A stretch of DNA of 64,000 nucleotides, taken from contig NZ_AP014938.1 of assembly GCF_001548235.1 (NCBI RefSeq), forward strand, positions 1,302,001 to 1,366,000, read 5' to 3'. Origin of the DNA: Rothia mucilaginosa. Its GTDB lineage: Bacteria; Actinomycetota; Actinomycetes; Actinomycetales; Micrococcaceae. Shown here one piece after another: positions 51,448 through 60,922 of this stretch (its first letter is position 1; every line of letters begins with the position of its first letter). A program made the translations under genes and the position numbers. Below the pieces are notes generated by a model. The model had not been told where the DNA came from and did no database searches. It was given only the letters and a program-made list of their open reading frames with translations.

Positions 51448-53316
51448 CTAGGCTTCAGTCTCCTGAACCTGATTCAGCTCATCCCAGGAGGCGTACATCG
51501 CCGCAAAACGACCGCCGGAGGCAATCAGTTGCTGCGGGGAGCCATCCTCCACCACGGAGCCCTCATGAATCACCAGCACACGATCAGCGCTCAGAACCGT
51601 CGAGAGGCGATGCGCAATCACCAGCGCCGTACGCCCTGCCAACACGGTTCGCAGCGCCGCCTGCACCGCGCGCTCACTCGGAATGTCCAGCGAAGCCGTC
51701 GCCTCATCCAGAATTAGCACCCGCGGATTCGCCAAGAACACGCGAGCAAAGGACACCAGCTGACGCTGACCCGCCGACAGGGTAATACCGCCACGGCCCA
51801 GCTGCGACTCGTAGCCGTCACGCAGACGCTCAATGAACGTGTCAGCGCCCACCGCCTTCGCGGCAGCCTTCACCTGCTCATCTGATGCCTGCGGGTTACC
51901 CATGCGGATGTTCTCCAGAATCGACGCGGAGAACAGGAACACCTCTTGGGTGAGCATGAGCACCTCACGGCGTAGCTGCACATCCGCCAGTTGGCGAACG
52001 TCCACGCCGTCAATACGCACCTGACCGGCTGAAACATCGTAGAAACGAGCCACCAGCTTAGCGATCGTCGACTTGCCGGCACCCGTAGCACCAACCAGCG
52101 CCACGGTCGTACCCGGCTCAATGCGCAGGCTCGTCTCCTTCAAAGCGTGACGATCCGAAGTGTACCCAAAGACCGCCGAATCCAGCTCCACCAGGGCACC
52201 GTGAACCGTGCCGGACCCGCCCTCAGCAGCGCTAGACTCAGCTGCAGACTCTACAGCGCGCTCATGCGGATGCTCAGGCTCAGCAACCTCCGGCTCCTCA
52301 GCCAAGAACGACGACAGCTTCTCCAGCGCTGACATCGCCGACTGGAACATGTTGTAGAACTCAGAGAGCTGCATGACCGGCTCAAACACACGGTTCGCGT
52401 AAATCACCAGCGCCAGCAGGGTACCGATCTGCATGGTGCCGCCCAGCACCGCATAACCACCCAGCACCAACGCACCGGCAATAAACACATTGCCCAAAAG
52501 CATCAGCACGGGCGAGTAGACGCCGAAAATCTTAATGGAATCCATCACCGCAAGGCGGTAACGCTCCGACGCCTGAGCATACTCGGAACGCATCTGCGCC
52601 TCCGCACCAAACGCCTTCACCGCACGGATACCCGTAAACGTCTCCACAAAACGGCTCGTCAAATGCGCAGACTCGGTACGCATCGTACGGAAAACCGGCA
52701 CCGCAGCTTTCTGGAACCAGCGCGTCAAAAAGTAAATCGGCACGCCCATGACCAGCATGAACAGACCAATACGCCAATCCAGAAGGAAAATAGCGACCGC
52801 AGAAATCACCATGGACAGCAAGGTAATCGCCAACTGGCTGATGCCGCTGTCCAAGAAGCTGCGGACCGTATCAATATCGCTGGTCAAACGCGAAATGACC
52901 TTGCCCGAGGTGTACCGCTCATGGAACGACACGCTCAGCGACTGCGCGTGACGGAATACCCGCTTACGCAGGTACACCACCACACCCAGCGACACACGCA
53001 CCGTGTACGCCACGTTGACCCACGAGAAAATCGCGGTCACCGCGGTAGCCGCCACAAAGAACGCCAGCAGGGTCAGCAGGGGAGAAACGTCACCCTGCTT
53101 GAGCGGCTCAATGGAACTATCCAAAACGCGGGCAATCAGAATCGGCGCAATCGCCGAGGAACCCGAGACCAAAAGCACCGAAATAATCGACAGAGCCAAC
53201 GCCCCACGGTGCGGGCGCAACATCTGGCGTAGCAGCGCCATCGAGCGTTCACGCGTCTCCGCGCGCTCCTGCGGGCTCATCTGCTCCCGCGGCTCCGCCG
53301 GACGATGATGGGCCAT
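51448..53316 (-). CDS. ABC exporter half-transporter (type IV), canonical partner
   Basis: A 622-residue half-transporter with six helices (about 35-325) and an NBD: Walker A GATGAGKST, signature TLSAGQRQLVSFARV, Walker B VLILDEATASLD with the catalytic Glu, and switch IAHRLST. Its ATG overlaps the stop of the second half-transporter by one base (TAATG), so the two form a heterodimer of the TM287/288 or TmrAB type. A Glu/Ser-rich linker (about 345-380) precedes the NBD. Substrate may be drugs, lipids or peptides; unknown. Confidence 0.92.
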   Translation of the reverse strand: MAHHRPAEPREQMSPQERAETRERSMALLRQMLRPHRGALALSIISVLLVSGSSAIAPILIARVLDSSIEPLKQGDVSPLLTLLAFFVAATAVTAIFSWVNVAYTVRVSLGVVVYLRKRVFRHAQSLSVSFHERYTSGKVISRLTSDIDTVRSFLDSGISQLAITLLSMVISAVAIFLLDWRIGLFMLVMGVPIYFLTRWFQKAAVPVFRTMRTESAHLTSRFVETFTGIRAVKAFGAEAQMRSEYAQASERYRLAVMDSIKIFGVYSPVLMLLGNVFIAGALVLGGYAVLGGTMQIGTLLALVIYANRVFEPVMQLSEFYNMFQSAMSALEKLSSFLAEEPEVAEPEHPHERAVESAAESSAAEGGSGTVHGALVELDSAVFGYTSDRHALKETSLRIEPGTTVALVGATGAGKSTIAKLVARFYDVSAGQVRIDGVDVRQLADVQLRREVLMLTQEVFLFSASILENIRMGNPQASDEQVKAAAKAVGADTFIERLRDGYESQLGRGGITLSAGQRQLVSFARVFLANPRVLILDEATASLDIPSERAVQAALRTVLAGRTALVIAHRLSTVLSADRVLVIHEGSVVEDGSPQQLIASGGRFAAMYASWDELNQVQETEA

Positions 53317-55358
53317 TAGGCCTCCTCCTCCATCGTCATCAGCTGACGGTACTGCTCCGAAGAGTCCATCAGCTCAGCGTGAGTGCCCTCAGCGACCACG
53401 GCACCATCAACCATCAGCAGCACGCGGTCAGCCAGAGCTACCGTGGAGGGGCGGTGCGCCGTCAACAGGGTAGTAGCGCCACCCAGGCCCTCCAGACCCT
53501 CACGCAGGCCGGTAATAATACGCTCCTCGGTGTTCACATCCAGCGCCGAGAACGGGTCATCCAGCAGCAGCACAGAGGGGCGCTTCGCCAAAGCACGCGC
53601 CAACGACAGACGCTGACGCTGACCACCGGACAGGCTCAAACCCTCCTCACCAATGACGGTATCCAGAGCCTGCGGAAGCTCCGCCACGAAATCGCACGCA
53701 GCCAGCTGCAGCGCGGTCTGGAGGGTCGCCTCCAGCTCTTCTGCGGCGGGGTAGTCCTCATCCTCGGTGCCGTGCTCGTACTGCTCGGCAACGCCCATCA
53801 GCACGTTCTCGCGGACCGTGCCGGAGAAGAGCACCGCCTCCTCAAAGACGAACGCGGTCTGGGCGCGCACCTCCTCAAGAGACATGTCGGCGGTATCTCG
53901 GGTGCCAAAACGCAGGGAACCGGAGGTCGGCTCGTAGAAACGCGGAACCAGCGACAGCACGGTCGACTTGCCGCTACCGGTTGCACCCACCAGCGCCAGA
54001 ATCTCACCCGGGAAGACCTTGAAGTTTACGTCCTTCAGCACCGAAACCTCGGGTGCCTTCGTCTCAGAAGCAACTTCAGAATTCGCCTCAGTGGTAGACT
54101 CAGCCGGCGCCTTGGCAGCATCGTAGCTGAACTGAACGTGATCGAAAGTGACAGATACTGCGCCACCGCTGGGGTACTGCATAGTTTCCTTCCCGGAGCC
54201 GCCCTGAGCGGACACTCCAGCTACTGTTGACGAATCAGAAGCACCCTGCGGATGCCCGGGCACAGACACAGCCGCGGAGCCACGAACCAGCGGCACCGCC
54301 TCAAAACCGGGCTCGTCCATAACCTCGTTGTGGCGTTCCAACGCCACCTTATAGCTCAAATAGGCAGACATCAGCGCGGTCGAGCGCGTCACGTGGCTGA
54401 GCACGGTCGTCTGCACCGCAAAGTAGGCGGTCATCGCGCCCAGGCTCAAGGTGCCCGCCGCAACCTGCGAAGCGCCCACAGCCAGCGCTACCGCCGTGGA
54501 GACACCCACGATCAGGCCCTGGTACAGGGCAACGCGAGCCACCAGCATCGACCTGCCGTACTCGCGCACCTGCAGGGCATCCACGGACTCGGAGTATTCC
54601 TGAATCTGCTCGGGGGAGCGGCCCAGCGCCTTAATCACGCGGATACCGCGCACCGACTCCTCAATACGGGTTGAGAGGTCGCCCGTCATCTGCTGAATCT
54701 CATGTGAAGCGCGGTAGTACTTGCGGGTGAAGTTCACCAGCGACAGCACCAAAATCGGCACGGTCACCACGAACACCAGCGCCAGAGACGGCGAAGAACG
54801 CAGCATGAAGAAGCCACCGACCAGGAACATCACCGCAACAGTCAGCATCTGAACGATACCGAAAGACAGCCAACGGCGAATCGTGCCCAAATCGCTCATG
54901 GAGCGGGTCAGCAACTGACCGGAGGGCCAACGGTCCAACAGAGAAAGCGGGGCGCTGAGCAGCCGGTCAAAGAAGTTCATGCGCATGGACAGCTCAATCG
55001 TGGAGGTCGGGTCCACAATCAGCCAGCGTCTCCAATACATGAAGGAGGCATGCGCAATACCCAGCAGAAGCACCAGACCGCCAGCAATCCAGATGGCGCT
55101 CTCGGTGGTGCTCTGCGAGAGATGATCCACAATAATCTGCAACATCTGCGGAATAGCAATCTCAAGGGCACCGGCACCGAAGGCCACGAGCAGACCCACA
55201 CCCCAGCGCACACGAATCGGACGCGCATACGCGGCGAGGGTGCGCGGGGCACGCTGACCGTGCGCGTAGTCGATTGGGTCGGGGGTCGGTTCGCTCGCGG
55301 TCTCCAGGAAGGGGTTGCGGCGCCGCTTAGTCGTGTGTGCTGTAGATGCTTCAGACAT
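53316..55358 (-). CDS. ABC exporter half-transporter (type IV), degenerate-site partner
   Basis: A 680-residue half-transporter with six helices (about 50-330), a long low-complexity linker (about 365-430), and an NBD with Walker A GATGSGKST, signature LSLSGGQRQRLSLARA and Walker B VLLLDDPFSALD, where the usual catalytic Glu is Asp. One degenerate and one consensus site is the hallmark of heterodimeric exporters. Its ATG overlaps the stop of the metallophosphoesterase gene by one base. Confidence 0.92.
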   Translation of the reverse strand: MSEASTAHTTKRRRNPFLETASEPTPDPIDYAHGQRAPRTLAAYARPIRVRWGVGLLVAFGAGALEIAIPQMLQIIVDHLSQSTTESAIWIAGGLVLLLGIAHASFMYWRRWLIVDPTSTIELSMRMNFFDRLLSAPLSLLDRWPSGQLLTRSMSDLGTIRRWLSFGIVQMLTVAVMFLVGGFFMLRSSPSLALVFVVTVPILVLSLVNFTRKYYRASHEIQQMTGDLSTRIEESVRGIRVIKALGRSPEQIQEYSESVDALQVREYGRSMLVARVALYQGLIVGVSTAVALAVGASQVAAGTLSLGAMTAYFAVQTTVLSHVTRSTALMSAYLSYKVALERHNEVMDEPGFEAVPLVRGSAAVSVPGHPQGASDSSTVAGVSAQGGSGKETMQYPSGGAVSVTFDHVQFSYDAAKAPAESTTEANSEVASETKAPEVSVLKDVNFKVFPGEILALVGATGSGKSTVLSLVPRFYEPTSGSLRFGTRDTADMSLEEVRAQTAFVFEEAVLFSGTVRENVLMGVAEQYEHGTEDEDYPAAEELEATLQTALQLAACDFVAELPQALDTVIGEEGLSLSGGQRQRLSLARALAKRPSVLLLDDPFSALDVNTEERIITGLREGLEGLGGATTLLTAHRPSTVALADRVLLMVDGAVVAEGTHAELMDSSEQYRQLMTMEEEA

Positions 55359-56380
55359 TAGCTGCGACCACCCGCCGAGGTAGCGGAGGCGCCCTGTTCC
55401 TTATCGCTAGCCGTGAGGGTTACCAGGATCGCTTCCGGCGGGCAGAACAGACGCACCGGAGCAAAACGAGAGGTACCCAAACCGGCAGAAACCTGAACCG
55501 GAACACCGGACTGCTCACTCACACCCTTCGCACGCGAAGGCGGCAAATCGCAGTTGCTGACCAGAGCGTGACCGCCGGGCAGACAGACCTGACCGCCGTG
55601 CGTATGACCGGCAAAAATAGCCTGCGCGCCGTCCTGCACGAAGCGGTGCAGAGTACGCATGTAGGGGGCGTGCGCGACGCCGATACGGATGCTCGGCTCC
55701 TCACCCTCATCGAAGGCGCCGGGGGCGAATCCGGGGTGCTCATCGTAGCGCAGGTGCGGGTCATCCACACCGGAGAACTCCAGGCGCAGACCCTTGAGGT
55801 TTAGCGTGTCGTAGCGGTTGATCAGGCCCGTCCAGCCGCGCGACTCGAAAGCGTCGTGCATCCGCTCAATGGGCAGGGCTACGCGCGAGCCTTCCTCAAT
55901 CATCTGCGGGGTGCGCGGCTGCCACAGGTAGCGTGCCGGGTTCTTAAAAACTGGCGCGAAATAGCAATTGGAGCCGGGCACAAACACGCCGGGGAAGTCC
56001 ATGAGCGGGTCGAGCGCCTCCAACAGCGGGCCCATACCGTCCACGTGGGAGAGGTTATCGCCCGTGTTCATCACCAAATCCGGTTCCAGAGCAGCCAGCG
56101 AGTGCATGAAGTCAATCTTCTTCTGCTGGCCCGGAATCATGTGCATATCTGAAATATGCAGAATCCTAAAGTCGGGGCTACCGGCGGGCAGCACCGGCAG
56201 GGACTCGGTGCGGAGCTGAAAATTATTCAGCTCAATAAAGTGCCCATACGCCGCCGTGGCGGCCCCCAAGGCTGCAGTGGCGGCTACCGCCCCCGCTACC
56301 TTCTTCAGGAGCGGGGAGGAGCCGCGTGCGCCGGGGACCGCCACGGGGACGCGGGCGTTGACTGCGTTTTCACACATCAT
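55358..56380 (-). CDS. Membrane-anchored metallophosphoesterase (calcineurin fold, YkuE-like)
   Basis: A protein of about 340 residues with one N-terminal helix (about 25-45) and a phosphoesterase domain: HISDMHM, NTGDNLSH, VPGSNCYFAP, IGVAHAP and AGHTHGGQV. The third motif usually reads GN-H-(D/E) or, in actinobacterial relatives, GSND; here it is GSNC, a change at a position that normally helps bind metal. AAGG lies six bases before the ATG at 56380. It lies 37 bases after the PBP stop and overlaps the ABC gene, so all four genes are probably co-transcribed. Substrate unknown. Confidence 0.85.
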   Translation of the reverse strand: MMCENAVNARVPVAVPGARGSSPLLKKVAGAVAATAALGAATAAYGHFIELNNFQLRTESLPVLPAGSPDFRILHISDMHMIPGQQKKIDFMHSLAALEPDLVMNTGDNLSHVDGMGPLLEALDPLMDFPGVFVPGSNCYFAPVFKNPARYLWQPRTPQMIEEGSRVALPIERMHDAFESRGWTGLINRYDTLNLKGLRLEFSGVDDPHLRYDEHPGFAPGAFDEGEEPSIRIGVAHAPYMRTLHRFVQDGAQAIFAGHTHGGQVCLPGGHALVSNCDLPPSRAKGVSEQSGVPVQVSAGLGTSRFAPVRLFCPPEAILVTLTASDKEQGASATSAGGRS

Positions 56381-56417
56381 CAATCGCCTTTCAGACTTCA
56401 GCTGATGAGCTGTGATT

Positions 56418-58562
56418 CTAGCTGTACGACAGAATCTTATCGCTGGGGGTGGTGAAGTCCTTCGTGTTGTACTTCGGTGCGATGGCCTTCATGTACGACT
56501 GCCACTGTGCACCCGCGTAGGTTGCACCATCGACGTACTCGAGGACTCGACCGTTAATACCCACACCGTTCAGGGAGCGGAAGCCGAGGTTGTTCGAACC
56601 AACCCAAGACGCGGTGGACAGGCCACGAGTGTAGCCCACCTGCCAGGTCTGGGAGGAGTTATCGTTCGTACCGGTCTTCGCAGCCGAACCGTTCGGCAGA
56701 CCAATACCACGCTGAGAAGCGGAACCGCCGGGCTGGATAACGCCCTTCAGAACCCAGCTGACACCATTTGCGATATCCGGATCCATAACCTGCTCGCACT
56801 GGTTCTGGTATTCCTTCATGGTCTCACCATTGTTCTTGGTGATCTTCTCAATCGGACGCGGGGTGCAGTACTTACCCTCGGAAGCGAAGATAGCGTACAT
56901 GGATGCGCTGGTCAGCGGGGAGATACCGTACTTGGTACCACCAATGTTGGTACCCAGGTCGGGGATGCTGTGCAGCGGCTCGCCGGTACCGTCCAGAGCG
57001 TGCATCTTAATCGACAGGTCGTGCACATCACACAGGTCAAGCTGGGAGAGCATGCCGTAGAGGTAGGAGTTCAAGGACTGGCGAATACCGTACGCAGCGG
57101 TACCGTAGGTCAGACCGCCGTTGACCGCGTTCTTGTAGGACCAGCCGTTCGGCTGACCGGTGTAGTAGTACTTACCACCCTCGTAGCACTTGGCGTTCCA
57201 GCCGAAGCTGCTGGGCCAGAAGAGCTGGGTACCGTTCACGGTGGCGTTTGCACCGCGGCCGCTGATGAGCCACTGTGCCAGAATAATCGGCTTGAACGTC
57301 GAACCGGGCTGGAAGCCGCGGGTACCACCGTAGGCGCTATCAACGTTGTAGTTGTACTCGGTCTTCGAGTGGTCGTTTGCGTCAGCCGGGGTGCCGAGCT
57401 CAGTGTTCTGAGCCATAGCAATCACGCGACCGGTACCGGGCTCAACACTGGTCAGAGCGGAGTTCACGTCGTTCCAGTTGGTTGCTGCGGGCTGGGTGGA
57501 GTCCACTGCCTGCTTAGCCGCGGTCTGAGCCTCGGGGTTGAGGGTGGTCACGATCTTCAGGCCGCCACGCTTGATGGCGGTGTTGCGCAACTCAGCGGTT
57601 GCGCCGAGGGACTCATCCTGCAGCAGGTAGTTGACCACGTAGCGGCAGAAGAACGCCTTATCGCCTGCCAGGGAGCAACCCTGGGACTTGGGGTGGACGT
57701 TGAGCTTAATGTCGCTGGCGATAGCGTCGCTGTATTCCTTATCGGTAATCTTGCCGTCACGCAGCATGGTGCCCAGAACGATGTCGCGGCGTTCACGAGC
57801 CAGCTCGGGGTTCACGGTCGGGTCGTACACGTTCGGTGCCTGCACCAGACCGGCAAGAAGCGCGGACTGTGCCACGTTCAGGTCCTTAGCGGAAATACCC
57901 CAGTAGTACTGTGCAGCAGCCTCAACACCGTAGTTCGAACCACCAAGGTTCACGATGTTCAGGTAGCCCTCAAGGATCTCGTCCTTGGACTTGTTCTGCT
58001 CCATAGAAATCGCAAGCTTCATCTCGCGAATCTTTGCAGCGTAGGTCTTGTTACCGTTCAGGGTCGCGGTAGCGTCCTCACCACGAGCCACAGCGGAGTC
58101 AACAATGAGGTTGTTGACGTACTGCTGGGTCAGGGTGGATGCACCCTGACGGCGGCCGCTGTTGGAGTTAATGATGTTGTTCAGGAACGCACGACCGATA
58201 CCGATAGCGGAGACAGCACCGTGCTTGTAGAAGTCACGGTCCTCAACCGAGACGATAGCGTCCTTCATATGCTGAGAAATCTGATCCAGCTTGACCGGTT
58301 CACGGTTCTCTTCGAAGAAGGTCGCGATTTCGGTCTTGCCGTCAGCAGCGTAAATAGTAGAAGGACGGGAAGAGATGCCATCGGCAATGTCGTCAGGAAG
58401 GTCCTGGAACCATGACATCGACGCGTTCGTGACCATACCCAAGCTCACGGCAGGGGGTACGACAATAATTGCCGCGAGGAAACCGGCAATCACACTGAAC
58501 GCGAGGAACTGCAAAAAATCTCCCGGACGGCGACGCGAACGGGTTTTCTTAGATGAAGCCAT
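56418..58562 (-). CDS. Class A penicillin-binding protein (bifunctional)
   Basis: The 714-residue protein has a cytoplasmic basic start, one membrane helix (about 15-45), a GT51 glycosyltransferase domain (catalytic Glu in VEDRDFYKHGAV, then RQGASTLTQQ; about 60-250) and a transpeptidase domain with STFKP, SLN and KTGTNDNSSQTW (about 330-640). It builds peptidoglycan. The ATG has TAAACT (58569-58574) ending six bases upstream and no ribosome site, so it is probably leaderless. Divergent from DUF4177, and first of a four-gene unit. Confidence 0.95.
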   Translation of the reverse strand: MASSKKTRSRRRPGDFLQFLAFSVIAGFLAAIIVVPPAVSLGMVTNASMSWFQDLPDDIADGISSRPSTIYAADGKTEIATFFEENREPVKLDQISQHMKDAIVSVEDRDFYKHGAVSAIGIGRAFLNNIINSNSGRRQGASTLTQQYVNNLIVDSAVARGEDATATLNGNKTYAAKIREMKLAISMEQNKSKDEILEGYLNIVNLGGSNYGVEAAAQYYWGISAKDLNVAQSALLAGLVQAPNVYDPTVNPELARERRDIVLGTMLRDGKITDKEYSDAIASDIKLNVHPKSQGCSLAGDKAFFCRYVVNYLLQDESLGATAELRNTAIKRGGLKIVTTLNPEAQTAAKQAVDSTQPAATNWNDVNSALTSVEPGTGRVIAMAQNTELGTPADANDHSKTEYNYNVDSAYGGTRGFQPGSTFKPIILAQWLISGRGANATVNGTQLFWPSSFGWNAKCYEGGKYYYTGQPNGWSYKNAVNGGLTYGTAAYGIRQSLNSYLYGMLSQLDLCDVHDLSIKMHALDGTGEPLHSIPDLGTNIGGTKYGISPLTSASMYAIFASEGKYCTPRPIEKITKNNGETMKEYQNQCEQVMDPDIANGVSWVLKGVIQPGGSASQRGIGLPNGSAAKTGTNDNSSQTWQVGYTRGLSTASWVGSNNLGFRSLNGVGINGRVLEYVDGATYAGAQWQSYMKAIAPKYNTKDFTTPSDKILSYS

Positions 58563-58568
58563 TCATTC

Positions 58569-58574
58569 AGTTTA
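58569..58574 (-). promoter_or_regulatory. -10 element of the leaderless PBP start
   Basis: TAAACT ends six bases before the PBP ATG on the minus strand. Confidence 0.55.
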
Positions 58575-58715
58575 TCCCATGAAACTGTGAGAGAAAGCCC
58601 GTCTCGGCACCCCACAGGGACGCGGGTTTCTCAGCCCTAAGAATAAAGCCCCCAAAAGCGCCGGACATTGACCAAAACCATAGTGAATCCCTTTTACTTA
58701 TTGAACACCGGGCGA

Positions 58716-58721
58716 TAGTCT
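58716..58721 (+). promoter_or_regulatory. -10 element of the leaderless DUF4177 start
   Basis: TAGTCT ends seven bases before the ATG at 58729. Confidence 0.5.
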
Positions 58722-58728
58722 AGAGGGT

Positions 58729-58932
58729 ATGAAGAAATGGGAATACGCAACTGTACCGCTGATGATCCACACGACCAAGGCAATCCTCGACAACTGGGGT
58801 GAAGACGGCTGGGAGCTCGTAACTGTTCTCCCCGGCGCATCCGCACCTGCCGGCGCAACCCCCGCGTCGAACATGGTCGCTCCGACTCAGGGCAACCCCA
58901 TCGCCTACTTTAAGCGCGAGAAGGCTGACTAA
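58729..58932 (+). CDS. DUF4177-like small protein
   Basis: A 67-residue protein: MKKWEYATVPLMIH start, then LDNWGEDGWELVTVLPG, the WE-Y and GWELV pattern of DUF4177, and an Ala/Gly/Pro-rich C-terminal part ending YFKREKAD. Function unknown. It is common near PBP and RidA-type genes in actinobacteria. The start is leaderless, opposite the PBP start, so both share the 166-base gap. Confidence 0.8.
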   Translation: MKKWEYATVPLMIHTTKAILDNWGEDGWELVTVLPGASAPAGATPASNMVAPTQGNPIAYFKREKAD

Positions 58933-59116
58933 GAGCAGCGCACCCGGCGGTCACCTCAACCCCACTTTCCCCTACCTATAGTGGAGGGTGGGAATAGCTG
59001 AGGCAGACCGCCGGTTAGCCGTTTAACAGCTGCCTGAATATCAGTAGCGTTTAGGTTTACGGCGTTTCCCCTATCACCGTTTGGGTGCCAGCACCCGCCA
59101 TCCTTCTGGAGTAATC

Positions 59117-59599
59117 ATGACTGAATCCCGTATTGAAGCACGTATCCGCGAACTCGGTTACGAACTGCCCGTAGCACCCGCCCCCGTTGCCGCTTATGTT
59201 CCCGCGGTAACCTCCGGCTCCTACGTGTACACCTCCGGTCAGCTGCCCTTCGTCGACAGCGCCCTGCCCGAAACCGGTAAGGTGTCCGACTCCGGCGCTG
59301 AAGGCTTCGTAACCCCCGAGGACGCTAAGAAGTACGCGGGTATCTGCCTGCTCAACGCCCTGGCAGCAGTCAAGTCCGTGATCGGCGACCTGGACCGCGT
59401 GCAGCGCGTCGTGAAGGTTGTTGGCTTCGTGGCATCCGAGGTGAACTTCACCGCTCAGCCCACCGTCATTAACGGCGCCTCCGAACTGCTCGGCGAAATC
59501 TTCGGCGAGGCAGGCCAGCACGCCCGCTCCGCCGTGGGTGTTCCCGTTCTTCCCCTGGATTCGCCCGTAGAGGTCGAGATCATCGTTGAGTATGTCTAA
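59117..59599 (+). CDS. RidA/YjgF family protein
   Basis: This 160-residue protein has YVYTSGQLPFVD, GICLLNALAAVKSVIGDLDRV and PVEVEIIVEYV at the end. It is of the longer YjgF/Rid subgroup (about 150-160 residues). The archetype deaminates reactive enamine/imine intermediates, but the key Arg of RidA (usually in a PxxRxxV region) appears replaced by HARSAVGV, so a full RidA role is likely but not certain. The ATG has TGGAG upstream. Its last eight bases overlap the NUDIX gene. Confidence 0.82.
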   Translation: MTESRIEARIRELGYELPVAPAPVAAYVPAVTSGSYVYTSGQLPFVDSALPETGKVSDSGAEGFVTPEDAKKYAGICLLNALAAVKSVIGDLDRVQRVVKVVGFVASEVNFTAQPTVINGASELLGEIFGEAGQHARSAVGVPVLPLDSPVEVEIIVEYV

Positions 59600-60767
59600 G
59601 CTGTACACCGGCGCTCTGCCGCTGTCTGCTATTCGTGCTGCCCAAGCTCAGCGGGCGGCACAGAACGCTCCTGACAAGACTGCACACACCGGATCCGTAC
59701 AGGACAACGGCACCGCCCAAAACATCAAGACTCTACCCCTGCCGGTGCAGGAACGCCGCTTCGGCACTCCCACCCCGGCTGAGGGAGTGGAGCGCCCCCG
59801 CATGTTTACCGGCCGCCAGTCCGCGGCTAACCCGCGAACCTCCTGCATTCAGCGTCTCTACGCGGTCCCTGAGTTCATGCGCACCGCCGCCGAAAGCTGG
59901 TGCGAAGGCGGTAACGAAGGCGCGACCGGCTGCACGATGCGCCAGGCGGCATCCGTTATTTTTGTGCGCGATGGTGACAACGGCCTCGAAACGATTCTGA
60001 CTTACCGCCCCGGCACCTCTCCGCTGGGCGTGGTGGCGTTCCCCGGCGGCACGGCTCTTCCCGGTGATGATGAGTCCGCCTCCTGGGTGGGTCCCGGCGC
60101 CGATTACTGGCAGGATCAATTCCACTTCTCCGATATTGCGCAGGCACGCCGCAGCGTCATGGCTGCCGTGCGTGAATCCTTCGAAGAGACCGGCATTCTG
60201 CTTGCCGGCGAGGACGAACAGGACGTCGTGGAGCACTCCAGCACGCCTGAGTTCATGGCCTGGCGCGAGGCAGTCGCGGCTCAGGATAAGAGCTTCTCTG
60301 ACTTCTTGACCTCCAGCGGTTTAAGTGTGCGCGCTGACCTGCTGCGCCCGGTCGCGCGTTGGCAGTCCCCGGACTTCTTCCTCAAGCGCTACGATATCGC
60401 CTACTTCACCACGGCTCTGCCCGTCGGGCAGGATCCGAAGCTACTGCTCGGTAAGGGCGTGTGGGGTGACTGGCTGAACGTGCGTGAACTGCTCGAAGCC
60501 AAGGACACCAGCGAACTGGGCGACCGCATCGGCCAGCCCAACACGGTGGGTCGTACCTTGGACCAGCTCATTACCCCCGGCGTGATGTGCATGCTCGAAT
60601 CTTTGGCGAAGGCACAGACTTCCGTCGCGTGGCTGTCCAAGCGCCGCAAGATTGAGGTGAAGAAGCCCGTGCTCGTGACCCACAATGGTGCGTGCATGCT
60701 CTCCTTCACCGAGGTGGTTCCGGCAACCACCGGTAGCGTGTACACCGGCGCAGCGGGTGTGCACTAA
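59592..60767 (+). CDS. NUDIX hydrolase
   Basis: The 391-residue protein is large for a NUDIX enzyme. The NUDIX box core is RESFEETGILL (about 195-205) with the preceding FPGG at about 155, and a long insert between Gly and Arg, as in CoA- or ADP-ribose-type eukaryotic-like branches. Residues 1-120 are Arg/Ala/Pro-rich and of unclear role. The ATG at 59592 overlaps the RidA stop region by eight bases (TTG at 59586 is possible). Substrate unknown. Confidence 0.82.
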   Translation: MSKLYTGALPLSAIRAAQAQRAAQNAPDKTAHTGSVQDNGTAQNIKTLPLPVQERRFGTPTPAEGVERPRMFTGRQSAANPRTSCIQRLYAVPEFMRTAAESWCEGGNEGATGCTMRQAASVIFVRDGDNGLETILTYRPGTSPLGVVAFPGGTALPGDDESASWVGPGADYWQDQFHFSDIAQARRSVMAAVRESFEETGILLAGEDEQDVVEHSSTPEFMAWREAVAAQDKSFSDFLTSSGLSVRADLLRPVARWQSPDFFLKRYDIAYFTTALPVGQDPKLLLGKGVWGDWLNVRELLEAKDTSELGDRIGQPNTVGRTLDQLITPGVMCMLESLAKAQTSVAWLSKRRKIEVKKPVLVTHNGACMLSFTEVVPATTGSVYTGAAGVH

Positions 60768-60827
60768 CAGGCGTGCTCTAACGAGCTGCCGCAATACTCA
60801 CTCTTGAGATGAAGCGTTAAAGAAATC

Positions 60828-60872
60828 AGGAGCCGTTTCCCCATGCAGAGGGAAACGGCTCCTAATCTATTT
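60828..60872 (+). terminator. Terminator of RidA-NUDIX unit
   Basis: Perfect stem AGGAGCCGTTTCCC / GGGAAACGGCTCCT followed by a T-rich tail. Confidence 0.88.
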
Positions 60873-60922
60873 AAGTCGTCTTTCAGCGAGGGCGCCCTAG
60901 AATGCCCTCACTCAAAGAGGCT

